The translations under genes and the position numbers were made by a program. A DNA stretch of 64,000 nucleotides, taken from positions 3,224,001 through 3,288,000 of the forward strand of contig NZ_CP040709.1 in the NCBI RefSeq assembly GCF_005952805.1, given 5' to 3'. Under the pieces are notes generated by a model that saw only the letters and a list, made by a program, of their open reading frames with translations, was not told the origin of the DNA and did not search any database. Shown piece by piece: positions 15,960 to 26,125 of the stretch (within the stretch, counting starts at the first letter, position 1; every line of letters begins with the position of its first letter). This DNA is from Inhella inkyongensis. GTDB lineage: Bacteria > Pseudomonadota > Gammaproteobacteria > Burkholderiales > Burkholderiaceae_C.

Positions 15960-18563
15960 TCAGAGCCGCTTGCGCACCATCCGGAAGTCCGGCTCGTCCT
16001 CACAGGGCTCCACACTGAAGCCCAAGGCCCGCACCAGCTTGAGCATGGCCTGGTTGTGTTTGAGCACCAGCCCATCCAGCCGCTCCAGCCCCTGCTCTCG
16101 GGCCACGGCAAAAAGGGCCTCCATCAAGCGCGAGCCCAGCCCCTGACCCGCGAAGCCGTCGGCCACCAGCAGCGAGAACTCGGCGCTGCGACCGTCGGGG
16201 TGCGTGGTGTAGCGCGCCACGCCGGCAATCTGCTCCGGGGCCTCGGGGCCTTCGCGGTGCAGGGCCAGCAGGGCCATCTCGCGCTCGTAGTCGATCAAGG
16301 TGAAGCGAGCCAGCAGCCGCGGCGGCAGTTCGGTGAGGGTGGCTGCAAAACGGTTATAGCGACTCTCGGGCGAAAGGCCTGCGACCAGGGCCTGCAGCCG
16401 TTCGGCATCGTCAGGCTGGACGGCACGCAACTGGCACAAGCGCCCATCGCGCAGCGGCAGGCCTTGGGCCAGTTGCGCCGGGAAGGGCCGAATGGCGAGG
16501 TGTCGGTAGGTGGGCTGCAGGGGCGCCTGGGCCTCGGTGGCCAGCACGATGCGCGCGTCCACCGCCACCAGGCCCTGGTCGTCGGCCAGCACCGGGTTGA
16601 TGTCCATCTCGCGCAGCTGCGGCAGTTCGCAGGCCATCTCGGACACCCGCATCAGCAGGGCCTCCAGCGCCTCCATCTGGATGGCCGGCGCGCCGCGCCA
16701 GGGCCCCAGGGTAGCGGCCACGCGGGCGCGCTCTATCAATTGGCGGGCCAGAAAGCGGTTCAGCGGCGGCAGCTCCATCGCGCAGTCGTCGATCAGTTCG
16801 ACCATGGTGCCGCCAGCGCCGAAGACGATCACCGGACCGAAGGGCGGCTCGTGAATCAGCCCGATATGCAGCTCGCGGGCATGCCGGGTGGCGGCCATGG
16901 GTTGCACCGTCACGCCGATGTCGCGCAGACCCGGCGCCGCCTGCTGCACCTGGCGCAGCAGGCGCTCAAAGCCATCGCGCACGGCCAGGGCGTCGGGCAG
17001 ATTCAGCAACACGCCGTCCACATCGCTCTTGTGCACCCCGCTGTGGCTATCGAGCTTGAGGGCCACGGGATAGCCCAGCTGGGCCGCGATCATCATGGCC
17101 TCGTGCGCGCTGCGAGCCTGCAGGGTGCCGGTGACGGGTATGCGAAAGGCCGCCAGCAGGGCCTTGCTCTCCATTTCACTGAGCAGATGGCGCCGCTGCG
17201 CCAGCACCGTGTCGATCAACAAGCGCGCGCCGGCCAGGTCGGGCGGCGGCAGCGGTGACAAGGGCGCGGGCACCTGCTGCAGCAAGTGTTGATTGCGGTG
17301 ATAGGCCGCCACATGGGCCAGCGCGCCCACGGCCGCCTCGGGGCTGCGGAAGCTGGGGATACCAGCCGCCCCGAGCTGGGTGCGGGCTTCGGCAGAGGCA
17401 CCCTCCCCCATCCAACACACCAGCAGAGGCTTTTCCAATTCGGGGCGCAGGGCCAGCAGGGCCTGGGCGCAATCGGTTGCAGGACTGACCGGCAACGGCG
17501 CATGCAGGGCCAGTACTGCATCGGTGTCGGCGCGCTGCTGAAGGGCGCGCACGGCCTCACGGTAGGACTCGGCGCTGCCCTCGGCGGCTAGGTCGTGCAG
17601 GGCCGTGACGCGCAGGCCCACGCGCTCAGCCCAGTCAGCCGCCAGCACAGCCGGCCCGCCACCATTACTCACCAGGGCCAGCCCACGCTCCACCGGCCGC
17701 CCCGAGCGGCCCAAGGCGCCCAGGCATTTGGCGGCGGCAAACAGCTCGGCCGACGCATTGACTCGCACCGCCCCAGCGCGCCGCAGCGCTGCATCAAACA
17801 CCTCATCACGCCCGGCGAGCACCCCGCTGTGGGTCTGCGCCGCGCGCTGGCCGTCTTGGCGGCGGCCGGTCTTGAGCACCAGCACCGGCTTGGCATGGGC
17901 GGCCAAGCGCAAGGCGCTCATGAACGGCCGTGCGGCCTCCAGCCCCTCCAGATGCACCACGATGCTGTGGGTGTGCGGGTCACTGGCCAGGTACATCAGG
18001 CATTCGGCCAGGTCCACGGCGGGATACGGGCCGATGGCCACCACCGAGGAAAAACCAATGCCATTGGCACTCGCCCCCTCCAGCAAGGCCGCGAGCAAAG
18101 CGCCCGACTGCGACAGCACGGCCAATCCACCCGCCGGCGCCAGCGGCCCCAAAGAGCTGGCATTCAGACCCAGGCGGGGGTTTTGCAGGCCGCTGCTATT
18201 GGGCCCCAGCAGGTGCAGGCCGGCACGCGCCGCCAACTCGCGCAGCTGGCGCGCCAGGGCGGCGTCCAGCCCACTGCCAGGAATCAGCACACTGCGGCAG
18301 CCAATGCGCCCGGCCAGTTCCAGGCCTGCACACAGCTCGCCCGGCGGCAGCGCCAGCACCGCCAGATCGGCGCGCGCGCGCGCCAGCTCGGCCAGGGTGC
18401 CGCTGCGGCCCACATCCAGCACCGTCAACTCGCCCTCGAACGGCTGAGCCTTCAATTGCAGGAGCATGCGATCGGCCTGAGGCGTGCGCTGCCCTTCGGG
18501 GCCTGTGAGCAGCACCACCGAACGGGGTGCCAGCAAGGGACGCAATGGGTGATGGTTGTCCAT
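15960..18563 (-). CDS. Pat-type protein lysine acetyltransferase (acyl-CoA synthetase-like + GNAT)
   Basis: 867 residues from ATG 18563, the size of Salmonella Pat (also called PatZ/YfiQ). The N-terminus is an ADP-forming acyl-CoA-synthetase-like CoA-binding domain (LLAPRSVVLLTG, LGPNSSGLQNPRLGLNAS), the middle an ATP-grasp region (ALKLDSHSGVHKSDVDGVLLNL, GAGGTMVELIDD). The C-terminal 150 residues form a GNAT domain with FSLLVADGFAGQGLGSRLM as acetyl-CoA loop. The reaction is transfer of acetyl from acetyl-CoA to protein lysines, typically to inactivate acetyl-CoA synthetase. Its start shares one base with the stop of the upstream deacetylase gene. Confidence 0.88.
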   Translation of the reverse strand: MDNHHPLRPLLAPRSVVLLTGPEGQRTPQADRMLLQLKAQPFEGELTVLDVGRSGTLAELARARADLAVLALPPGELCAGLELAGRIGCRSVLIPGSGLDAALARQLRELAARAGLHLLGPNSSGLQNPRLGLNASSLGPLAPAGGLAVLSQSGALLAALLEGASANGIGFSSVVAIGPYPAVDLAECLMYLASDPHTHSIVVHLEGLEAARPFMSALRLAAHAKPVLVLKTGRRQDGQRAAQTHSGVLAGRDEVFDAALRRAGAVRVNASAELFAAAKCLGALGRSGRPVERGLALVSNGGGPAVLAADWAERVGLRVTALHDLAAEGSAESYREAVRALQQRADTDAVLALHAPLPVSPATDCAQALLALRPELEKPLLVCWMGEGASAEARTQLGAAGIPSFRSPEAAVGALAHVAAYHRNQHLLQQVPAPLSPLPPPDLAGARLLIDTVLAQRRHLLSEMESKALLAAFRIPVTGTLQARSAHEAMMIAAQLGYPVALKLDSHSGVHKSDVDGVLLNLPDALAVRDGFERLLRQVQQAAPGLRDIGVTVQPMAATRHARELHIGLIHEPPFGPVIVFGAGGTMVELIDDCAMELPPLNRFLARQLIERARVAATLGPWRGAPAIQMEALEALLMRVSEMACELPQLREMDINPVLADDQGLVAVDARIVLATEAQAPLQPTYRHLAIRPFPAQLAQGLPLRDGRLCQLRAVQPDDAERLQALVAGLSPESRYNRFAATLTELPPRLLARFTLIDYEREMALLALHREGPEAPEQIAGVARYTTHPDGRSAEFSLLVADGFAGQGLGSRLMEALFAVAREQGLERLDGLVLKHNQAMLKLVRALGFSVEPCEDEPDFRMVRKRL

Positions 18564-19555
18564 CAGGCCTCCACCAGCACACGCAAATGGGCGGCTGCGC
18601 TGCGCGCCAGCGCGGACAACGCATAGCCGCCTTCCAAGCAGGAGACGATGCGCCCCCCCGCGCTGGCCTGCGCCTGGGCCAGCACCTGCTCGGTGAGCCA
18701 ACGGTAATCCGCCTCGCTCCAGCCCAGATTGCCCATGTCGTCCTCCCGATGCGCATCAAAACCGGCCGACACCACAATCAACTCAGGCGCAAAGCGCGCC
18801 AGCGCCGGTAGCCAATATTGCGTCACCGCCTCCCGCATGGCTGCCCCGCCGCTGCGCGCCGCCAACGGCGCCAGCACCACATTGGCCGCCGGCGGATGAC
18901 TGTCTCGAAATGGGTAGAGATCCTGCTGATAGCTGGAGCACAGCAGCACCCGCTCATCGCCGGCAAAGATGTCCTCGCTGCCGTCGCCATGGTGCACATC
19001 GAAGTCCACCAGGGCCACACGCAGCAGGCCATGGGCCGCCAATGCATGCGCCACCCCCACGGCGGCGTTGTTGAAGAAGCAAAAGCCGGCGCCCTGGGCG
19101 CGCTGGGCGTGGTGCCCAGGGGGACGCACGGCACAAAAAGCATTCGGGGCTTGGCCACCCAGCACCAGATCCACCGCCCGCACCGCCGCTCCAGCCGCCC
19201 GGCGCGCTGCGCGCAGGGTGTAGGGGTTGATCAAGGTATCGGCATCCAGTCGGGCATAGCCCTCAGCCGGCACCTGGTCGGCCAGTTGCAGCAGCCAGGC
19301 GCGGTCATGCACGCGCTGCAACTGCTCATCGGAAGCCGCGGGGGCCTCGTGCTCCTGCATGCAGTCCAACAAACCTTTGACCAGCAAATGGTCCCTCAGG
19401 GCCGCAAGCCGCTCGGGGCATTCGGGATGGTCGGCGCCCATTTGGTGGCGCTCGCAGTCGGGATGGGTGAGGTAGGCCGTCAGCACGGCGGCATTCTGTG
19501 AGCAGCCGCATTGCGCCAAGCTGACGGCGCGCAAAAGAGCGCCCGACTGATCCAT
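18563..19555 (-). CDS. histone deacetylase family protein (protein or small-molecule deacetylase)
   Basis: 330 residues. Zinc-site motifs are intact: RPPGHHA (tandem His), FFNNAAVG, DFDVHHGDGSEDIF (Asp and His ligands) and SAGFDAHREDDMGNLG (second Asp). It is overlapped by the Pat-type gene, so acetylation and deacetylation enzymes are co-translated. ATG 19555 is used, but family members often begin near LTAYLTHPDC, so a GTG at 19486 (307 residues) is a real alternative. The norC operator palindrome starts two bases upstream of the ATG, which favours either the shorter start or direct repression. Confidence 0.88.
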   Translation of the reverse strand: MDQSGALLRAVSLAQCGCSQNAAVLTAYLTHPDCERHQMGADHPECPERLAALRDHLLVKGLLDCMQEHEAPAASDEQLQRVHDRAWLLQLADQVPAEGYARLDADTLINPYTLRAARRAAGAAVRAVDLVLGGQAPNAFCAVRPPGHHAQRAQGAGFCFFNNAAVGVAHALAAHGLLRVALVDFDVHHGDGSEDIFAGDERVLLCSSYQQDLYPFRDSHPPAANVVLAPLAARSGGAAMREAVTQYWLPALARFAPELIVVSAGFDAHREDDMGNLGWSEADYRWLTEQVLAQAQASAGGRIVSCLEGGYALSALARSAAAHLRVLVEA

Positions 19556-19556
19556 T

Positions 19557-19572
19557 CTTGAAGCGCTTCAAG
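19557..19572. promoter_or_regulatory. CRP/FNR-family operator before norCB (copy 1 of 3)
   Basis: A perfect 16-bp palindrome CTTGAA-GCGC-TTCAAG. It is centred at 19564.5; a TAGCGT hexamer at 19594-19599 sits where a class II CRP/FNR-activated -10 box would be, and norC starts at 19635. The same palindrome, with other central bases, occurs before nirS and nos. Confidence 0.75.
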
Positions 19573-19634
19573 GAAAGAAGTCACCCCCTCCCCTAGCGTG
19601 TCACCACTCCCAAAACCACGCTCGAGAGGCGCCC

Positions 19635-21483
<1,849 letters not shown>

Positions 21484-21499
21484 TTGATTCAACTCCCTC

Positions 21500-21527
21500 A
21501 AGGCCCGGCACTGCCGGGCCTTTTTCT
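21500..21527 (+). terminator. intrinsic terminator after norB
   Basis: A GC-rich perfect stem (GGCCCGGC with GCCGGGCC around ACT, extended by A-T pairs) is followed immediately by TTTTTCTTT, 17 bp after the norB stop. Confidence 0.92.
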
Positions 21528-21574
21528 TTGGGACGGCACGGCCGCTATGGCGCCAGCAACACACCCTGCACCCG

Positions 21575-21590
21575 CTTGAACCACTTCAAG
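21575..21590. promoter_or_regulatory. CRP/FNR-family operator before nirS (copy 2 of 3)
   Basis: CTTGAA-CCAC-TTCAAG, the same outer hexamers as the sites at 19557 and 28370. It lies downstream of the norB terminator and 133 bp before the nirS ATG, leaving a leader of about 100 nt with two further palindromic segments (21649-21662 and 21689-21705). Confidence 0.75.
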
Positions 21591-21648
21591 GAAGTGAAGT
21601 TCGTCACAGGGAACCATGGCGTTGCTCTGAGCGAGGACATGCAGCCCT

Positions 21649-21705
21649 CGATGGGCCCATCGAACCCGATGGATTCGTGCTGCAGGGCCGGACCCAACCG
21701 GTCCG
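21649..21705 (+). promoter_or_regulatory. nirS leader with two inverted repeats
   Basis: A perfect 14-bp palindrome (CGATGGGCCCATCG, 21649-21662) and a hairpin CGGACC/GGTCCG (21689-21694 with 21700-21705) precede the AGGAG site at 21711. They could structure the 5' UTR; no known riboswitch is recognised. Confidence 0.35.
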
Positions 21706-21722
21706 CCAATAGGAGTGCAAAC

Positions 21723-23396
21723 ATGCTTTCTCCCAAACTGTCCACGCTGGCCATGAGCGCCTTGCTGGCGGTGGGGGTGCAGGCCCAAACGGGCGCCCCC
21801 GAAATGACCCAGGCCGAGATCGAGACCGGCAAGAAGATTTACTTCGAGCGCTGTGCCGGCTGCCATGGCGTGCTGCGCAAAGGCGCCACCGGCAAGAACC
21901 TGGAGCCGCACTGGAAGAAAACCGCCAAGGATGGCTCGACCCAGGAGGGCGGCACCCTGAAGCTGGGCACCCAGCGCCTGGAAAAGATCATCGGCCTCGG
22001 CACCGAGGGCGGCATGGTCAATTACGACGACATCCTGTCCAAGGACGAGATCAACATCATGGCGCGCTACATCCAGCGCACCCCCGATGTGCCGCCCGAG
22101 TTCAGCCTGAAAGACATGGAAGCTTCCTGGAAGCTGCTGGTGCCCGTGGACCAGCGCCCCAAGAAGCAGATGAACAAGATCAATCTGAAGAACGTCTTCG
22201 CCATCACCCTGCGCGACACCGGCAAGCTGGCGCTGATCGACGGCGACACCAAGCAGATCTGGCAGGTGCTGGACACCGGCTACGCGGTGCACATCTCGCG
22301 CATGTCGGCCTCGGGCCGCTATGTCTACACCGTGGGCCGTGACGGCCTGGTGACCCTGATCGACCTCTGGTACGAGACCCCGACCACGGTGGCCACGGTC
22401 AAGCTGGGTGCCGACGCCCGCTCGGTGGACACCTCGAAGTTCAAGGGCTATGAGGACAAGTACCTGATCGGCGGCACCTACTGGCCGCCCCAGTACTCGA
22501 TCATGGACGGCGAGTCGCTCAAACCCATGAAGATCGTCTCGACCCGCGGCAACACGGTGGATGGCGAGTACCACCCCGAGCCACGCGTGGCCTCCATCGT
22601 GGCCTCGATGAGCAAGCCCGAATGGGTCGTGAACGTCAAGGAAACCGGGCAAATCATGTTGGTGGACTACACCGACATCAAGAACCTGAAGACCACGACG
22701 ATCGAGTCCGCCAAGTTCCTGCACGACGGGGGCTGGGACATGAGCAAGCGCTACTTCCTGGTGGCCGCCAATGCCTCGCACAAGATCGCAGCAGTGGACA
22801 CCAAGACGGGCAAGCTCGCCGCCCTGGTGGACACCAAGAAGATCCCGCACCCGGGCCGTGGTGCCAACTTTGTGCACCCGACCTATGGTCCGGTGTGGGC
22901 CACCGGCCACTTGGGCGACGCGGTGATCACCCTGATCTCCACGCCCTCCGAGAAGAAGGAACACGCCAAGTTCAAGGCGCACAACTGGAAGGTCGTGCAA
23001 GAGCTGAAGACCGGCGGCGCGGGCAATCTGTTCGTCAAGACGCACCCCAAGTCCACCCATCTGTGGGCCGACATGCCGATGAACCCCGAGCGTGAGAACG
23101 CCGAGGCCGTCTATGTGTACGACCTGAAAGATCTGAACAAGGCCCCGGTCAAGCTCGACGTGGCCAAGGACAGCGGACTGCCCGAGACCAAGGCCCTGCG
23201 CCGCGCCACCCACCCCGAGTACAACGAGGCGGGCGACGAGGTCTGGATCAGCCTGTGGGGCGGTAAGACCGATCAGAGCGCCATCGTCATCTATGACGAC
23301 AAGACGCTCAAGCTGAAGAAAGTGATCACCGATCCGCGCATCGTCACGCCGACCGGCAAGTTCAACGTCTTCAACACCCAGCACGACGTCTATTGA
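21723..23396 (+). CDS. nirS: cytochrome cd1 nitrite reductase NirS
   Basis: 557 residues from ATG 21723 (AGGAG seven bases before). A signal peptide (ALLAVGVQAQ) leads into a cytochrome c domain, C44-A-G-C-H48 with GVLRKGATGK. The C-terminal eight-bladed heme d1 propeller has the proximal ligand in GYAVH190ISRMSASGRY and both distal catalytic His: FLH334DGG and PH376PGRGANF, spaced 42 residues as in Pseudomonas NirS His327/His369. The C-terminus TGKFNVFNTQHDVY is canonical. It reduces nitrite to NO in the periplasm. The segment that carries Tyr10 in P. aeruginosa is absent here. The heme d1 synthesis genes are not adjacent. Confidence 0.97.
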   Translation: MLSPKLSTLAMSALLAVGVQAQTGAPEMTQAEIETGKKIYFERCAGCHGVLRKGATGKNLEPHWKKTAKDGSTQEGGTLKLGTQRLEKIIGLGTEGGMVNYDDILSKDEINIMARYIQRTPDVPPEFSLKDMEASWKLLVPVDQRPKKQMNKINLKNVFAITLRDTGKLALIDGDTKQIWQVLDTGYAVHISRMSASGRYVYTVGRDGLVTLIDLWYETPTTVATVKLGADARSVDTSKFKGYEDKYLIGGTYWPPQYSIMDGESLKPMKIVSTRGNTVDGEYHPEPRVASIVASMSKPEWVVNVKETGQIMLVDYTDIKNLKTTTIESAKFLHDGGWDMSKRYFLVAANASHKIAAVDTKTGKLAALVDTKKIPHPGRGANFVHPTYGPVWATGHLGDAVITLISTPSEKKEHAKFKAHNWKVVQELKTGGAGNLFVKTHPKSTHLWADMPMNPERENAEAVYVYDLKDLNKAPVKLDVAKDSGLPETKALRRATHPEYNEAGDEVWISLWGGKTDQSAIVIYDDKTLKLKKVITDPRIVTPTGKFNVFNTQHDVY

Positions 23397-23405
23397 TGTC
23401 CGTGC

Positions 23406-23433
23406 GGCCCTGGCGGGTTCGCCCGCTGGGGCC
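23406..23433 (+). promoter_or_regulatory. nirS-nirT intercistronic hairpin
   Basis: A 12-bp stem with two G-T pairs closes a TTCG loop (23406-23417 with 23422-23433), followed by TTTC. Starting 10 bp after the nirS stop, it may protect nirS mRNA or reduce read-through into the downstream genes. Confidence 0.55.
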
Positions 23434-23462
23434 TTTCAAACCTAGAACAACAAGGAGCCCCC

Positions 23463-24065
23463 ATGTCCACCTCCGACTCTCGGCCCGGACTGCTCAAACG
23501 CCTGTGCGGCGGGCTGTGCCAGCCCAGCCGCTTCTCTCTCGGTGCGCTGCTGCTGTTCGGCGTGATCGCGGGCGTGGTGCTGTGGGGCGGCTTCAACACC
23601 CTGCTGGAAGCCACCAACAAGGAAGCCTTTTGCATCAGTTGTCATGAGATGAAGGACAACGTGTACAAGGAATATTCCGAGAACACCATTCACTACACCA
23701 ACCGAACCGGTGTACGCGCCACCTGCCCGGACTGCCATGTCCCCAAGGAATGGTGGCCCAAGATGAAACGCAAGATCCAGGCCTCGCGTGAGCTTTACGG
23801 CAAGGTCATGGGCACCATCGACACACGCGAGAAGTTCGAGGCCAAGCGCCTGCAACTGGCGCAAAGCGAGTGGGCGCGCATGAAGGCCAACGACTCGCTG
23901 GAATGCCGCAACTGCCACACCCTGACCAGCATGGACAAGGAAAAGCAGAAGCCGCGCGCCAAGAAGAGCCACGAGCTGGCCGCCAAGAACAACGAGACCT
24001 GCATCGACTGCCACAAGGGCATCGCCCACCACAAACCCAAGGGCATGCCCGAGGACGAGGAATAA
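23463..24065 (+). CDS. nirT: NapC/NirT-family tetraheme cytochrome c
   Basis: 200 residues. One N-terminal membrane anchor (FSLGALLLFGVIAGVVLWGGF, about residues 24-44) is followed by four CxxCH heme motifs: CISCH, CPDCH, CRNCH and CIDCH. EYSENTIHYTNRTGVRATCPDCHVPKEWWPKM is typical of the NapC/NirT family, which oxidises quinol and passes electrons to periplasmic reductases. Placed directly after nirS, as in the P. stutzeri nirSTB order, it is probably the quinol-side donor for nitrite reduction. Confidence 0.93.
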   Translation: MSTSDSRPGLLKRLCGGLCQPSRFSLGALLLFGVIAGVVLWGGFNTLLEATNKEAFCISCHEMKDNVYKEYSENTIHYTNRTGVRATCPDCHVPKEWWPKMKRKIQASRELYGKVMGTIDTREKFEAKRLQLAQSEWARMKANDSLECRNCHTLTSMDKEKQKPRAKKSHELAAKNNETCIDCHKGIAHHKPKGMPEDEE

Positions 24066-24076
24066 GGAGCCACGCC

Positions 24077-24934
24077 ATGAACAAACTCAACGCCATCGCC
24101 GCCGCCCTGCTGGTTTCCACGGGTGCAGCCCATGCCGCCGCGCCAGATTGGAGCAAGGTCCCCGCCGCCAAGTTCACCGTCTTCTACCCGGGCGCCTCGC
24201 CGATCGAGTGGATCACCAAGGGCAGCGAGCACGGCGGCGCCCGTGCCCTCAAGAAAGGTGAGAGCTGCGCCAGCTGCCACCACGAAGAAACGGCCGACAT
24301 GGGCAAGAAGATGGCCAGCGGCCAGAAGAACGAGCCCAAGCCCATCAAGGGCAAGGCGCCGGCCATTCCCGTTGCCGTGCAGGCCGCGCATGACGGCGCC
24401 AACCTCTATCTGCGCTTCAGCTGGAAGCAGCCCGCGGGCGGCGCCGAGAAGATGGACAAGGACAACGCCGTCAAACTGGCCGTGATGCTGGAGGACAACA
24501 AGATCACCCGCGCCAACCTGAGTGGCTGCTGGGAGACCTGCCACGGCGACAGCCGCACCATGCCCGAGGGCAAGGACGACAAGAAGACCAAGTACGTGGC
24601 CGACGCCAACCTGGCCGGCGGCAAGTTCTACGACCTGATCCAGTGGACCAGCAAGGGCGGCAAGTTCGACGGCCATGTGGCCGACAAGCGCGTGATGGAA
24701 GGCGGCAAGGCCCTGGTGGATGCCAAGGGCGAGAAGAAGGGCGACGAGTGGGTCGTGGTCTTCACGCGCAAGCTCAGTGGGGGCGAAGGCGATATCGCGC
24801 TGGCTCCGGGCAAGACCGTGAACTTCGGTTTTGCCATCCACGACGACCACGCCGCCGGCCGCTTCCACCAGGTCTCGCTGGGCTACACCCTCGGTCTGGA
24901 CGCCAAGGCCGACCTGACCGCGAACAAGCAGTAA
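24077..24934 (+). CDS. nirB: cytochrome c-552 NirB-like, EB_dh-type heme-binding protein
   Basis: 285 residues with signal peptide (AAALLVSTGAAHA). The protein has a canonical C64-A-S-C-H68 site and a second Cys pair C151-W-E-T-C155-H156, which is CX3CH rather than CXXCH. AHDGANLYLRFSWKQ and VNFGFAIHDDHAAGRFHQVSLGYTLGL fit the cytochrome c-552/DMSO-reductase-like (ethylbenzene dehydrogenase gamma) heme-binding fold. The third position after nirS and nirT matches nirB of the P. stutzeri nirSTB cluster, a periplasmic cytochrome c-552. The assignment rests on family and order; heme count is not proven. Confidence 0.75.
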   Translation: MNKLNAIAAALLVSTGAAHAAAPDWSKVPAAKFTVFYPGASPIEWITKGSEHGGARALKKGESCASCHHEETADMGKKMASGQKNEPKPIKGKAPAIPVAVQAAHDGANLYLRFSWKQPAGGAEKMDKDNAVKLAVMLEDNKITRANLSGCWETCHGDSRTMPEGKDDKKTKYVADANLAGGKFYDLIQWTSKGGKFDGHVADKRVMEGGKALVDAKGEKKGDEWVVVFTRKLSGGEGDIALAPGKTVNFGFAIHDDHAAGRFHQVSLGYTLGLDAKADLTANKQ

Positions 24935-24941
24935 GTTCGCC

Positions 24942-25277
24942 ATGCAGCGCCGCCCCTTCTTCGGTTTACTGGCCTTGCCGGTTTCGGCGGCGGCGCTGCT
25001 GGCACCTCGCGTGGGGGCACAGTCCCGCGCTCCCCACGAGGTCACCATCTCGGGCATGCAGTTCATGCCCGCTGAGTTGCAGGTGCAAAGCGGCGAAACG
25101 GTGCGCTGGACCAACCAAGAAAAGCGCACCAGCCATTCGCTGCTGTTCGCCGACCAGCCCGAGAGCGAGCGGCTGCTGCCCGGCGAGCACTGGGAGCGCC
25201 GATTCGACCAGGCCGGAGACTACCCCTATGTGTGCGGTCCGCATCCGGACATGAAGGGCCGCATCCTCGTGCGTTGA
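24942..25277 (+). CDS. plastocyanin-like cupredoxin
   Basis: 111 residues with signal peptide (LLALPVSAAALLAPRVGAQ). The type 1 copper ligands are visible: His in KRTSHSLLF, then Cys, His and Met in VCGPHPDMKG. GMQFMPAELQVQSGETVRWTNQ is the cupredoxin N-terminal strand pattern. It follows the NirB-like gene after 7 bp and is probably an electron shuttle to NirS, NorC or NosZ in the periplasm (inference from position). Confidence 0.87.
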   Translation: MQRRPFFGLLALPVSAAALLAPRVGAQSRAPHEVTISGMQFMPAELQVQSGETVRWTNQEKRTSHSLLFADQPESERLLPGEHWERRFDQAGDYPYVCGPHPDMKGRILVR

Positions 25278-25327
25278 CCGGGAAAGTCGGCACGGCGGGA
25301 CCGAGCCTGAGGCGCTACGCTGACGCC

Positions 25328-26125
25328 ATGGGTCGGCATTTGTTCATCGTTATCGCACTCCTGCTGTGTGGGCATGCTCTGCCCAGCGCGGCCGCCACCT
25401 TGCCGACGTTTAGCTTTTGTGACGACGCCAATGAGTGGCCCCCCTACACCCAGTACCGCCGCGAGGGTGGCCAGCGCACCCAGGAACTGACCGGCTTCAC
25501 GGTCGAACTGCTGCGCCTGCTGGGCCAGCGCCTGGGCTTTGAACCCCGCATCGACATGCTGCCCTGGAAACGCTGCCAAGAGGCCGTGCGCCAGGGCGAG
25601 CGGATCGGGTTGCTCAATGCCATCCGCACCCCCGAGCGCGAACGTGATTACCTGATCAGCCCGGTGATCTACGAGACCCGCCTGCTGGTGCTGTGGCGGC
25701 GCAGCCAGTTTCCGCAGGGCCTGACGCTGCGCACCCAGACCGATCTGCTGCCCCTGCGCATTGGGGCACTGCACGGCTACAGCTATTCGCAGTTGGACGC
25801 CGTGCCCAGTGATCGGCTGATCCGTGCCCCCAACTACGGCTCGCTTCTGCAGATGCTGAAGTTGCAACGCGTGGATGTGGCCCTGATCAACGAAGGCGTG
25901 CTGCTCGGACTGGCCGCCCAAGAGCAGCTGCCAGCCGACTGGGATCGCGAACTGGTGCGCGGTGAGATTGCCGATCGCCTGCCCAGTCGCTTTCACCTCA
26001 TGCTCAGCCGCAAGCATCCCCAAGCCGACGCACTGCACCAGTCCATCACGCAGGAGTTGCAGCAAATGCAGCGCTCAGGCGAGTTGGCACGCCTGCGTAC
26101 CCAGTGGCTGGACAGCCTGCCGTGA
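25328..26125 (+). CDS. periplasmic substrate-binding protein (SBP family 3-like), orphan
   Basis: 265 residues from ATG 25328. The signal peptide is MGRHLFIVIALLLCGHALPSAAA. LTGFTVELLRLLGQRLGFEPRIDMLPWKRCQEAVRQGERIGLLNA is the typical lobe I of PAO-type family 3 binding proteins, and APNYGSLLQMLKLQRVDVALINEG is lobe II. No permease or ATPase is adjacent, so it is more likely a sensory or accessory binding protein than part of a transporter. Its stop overlaps the next gene start (GTGA). Confidence 0.78.
   Translation: MGRHLFIVIALLLCGHALPSAAATLPTFSFCDDANEWPPYTQYRREGGQRTQELTGFTVELLRLLGQRLGFEPRIDMLPWKRCQEAVRQGERIGLLNAIRTPERERDYLISPVIYETRLLVLWRRSQFPQGLTLRTQTDLLPLRIGALHGYSYSQLDAVPSDRLIRAPNYGSLLQMLKLQRVDVALINEGVLLGLAAQEQLPADWDRELVRGEIADRLPSRFHLMLSRKHPQADALHQSITQELQQMQRSGELARLRTQWLDSLP

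Noticed and set aside
22579..22770. Apparent loss of NirS active-site histidines
   Set aside because: His in two well-conserved spots (VASH and SSHRYF in Pseudomonas) are Met and Lys here, but counting from the proximal His showed the catalytic pair is FLHDGG and PHPGRG, both present at the right 42-residue spacing.
21498..23384. 628-residue open frame antisense to nirS
   Set aside because: NirS motifs are complete on the plus strand; the antisense product has no recognisable pattern.
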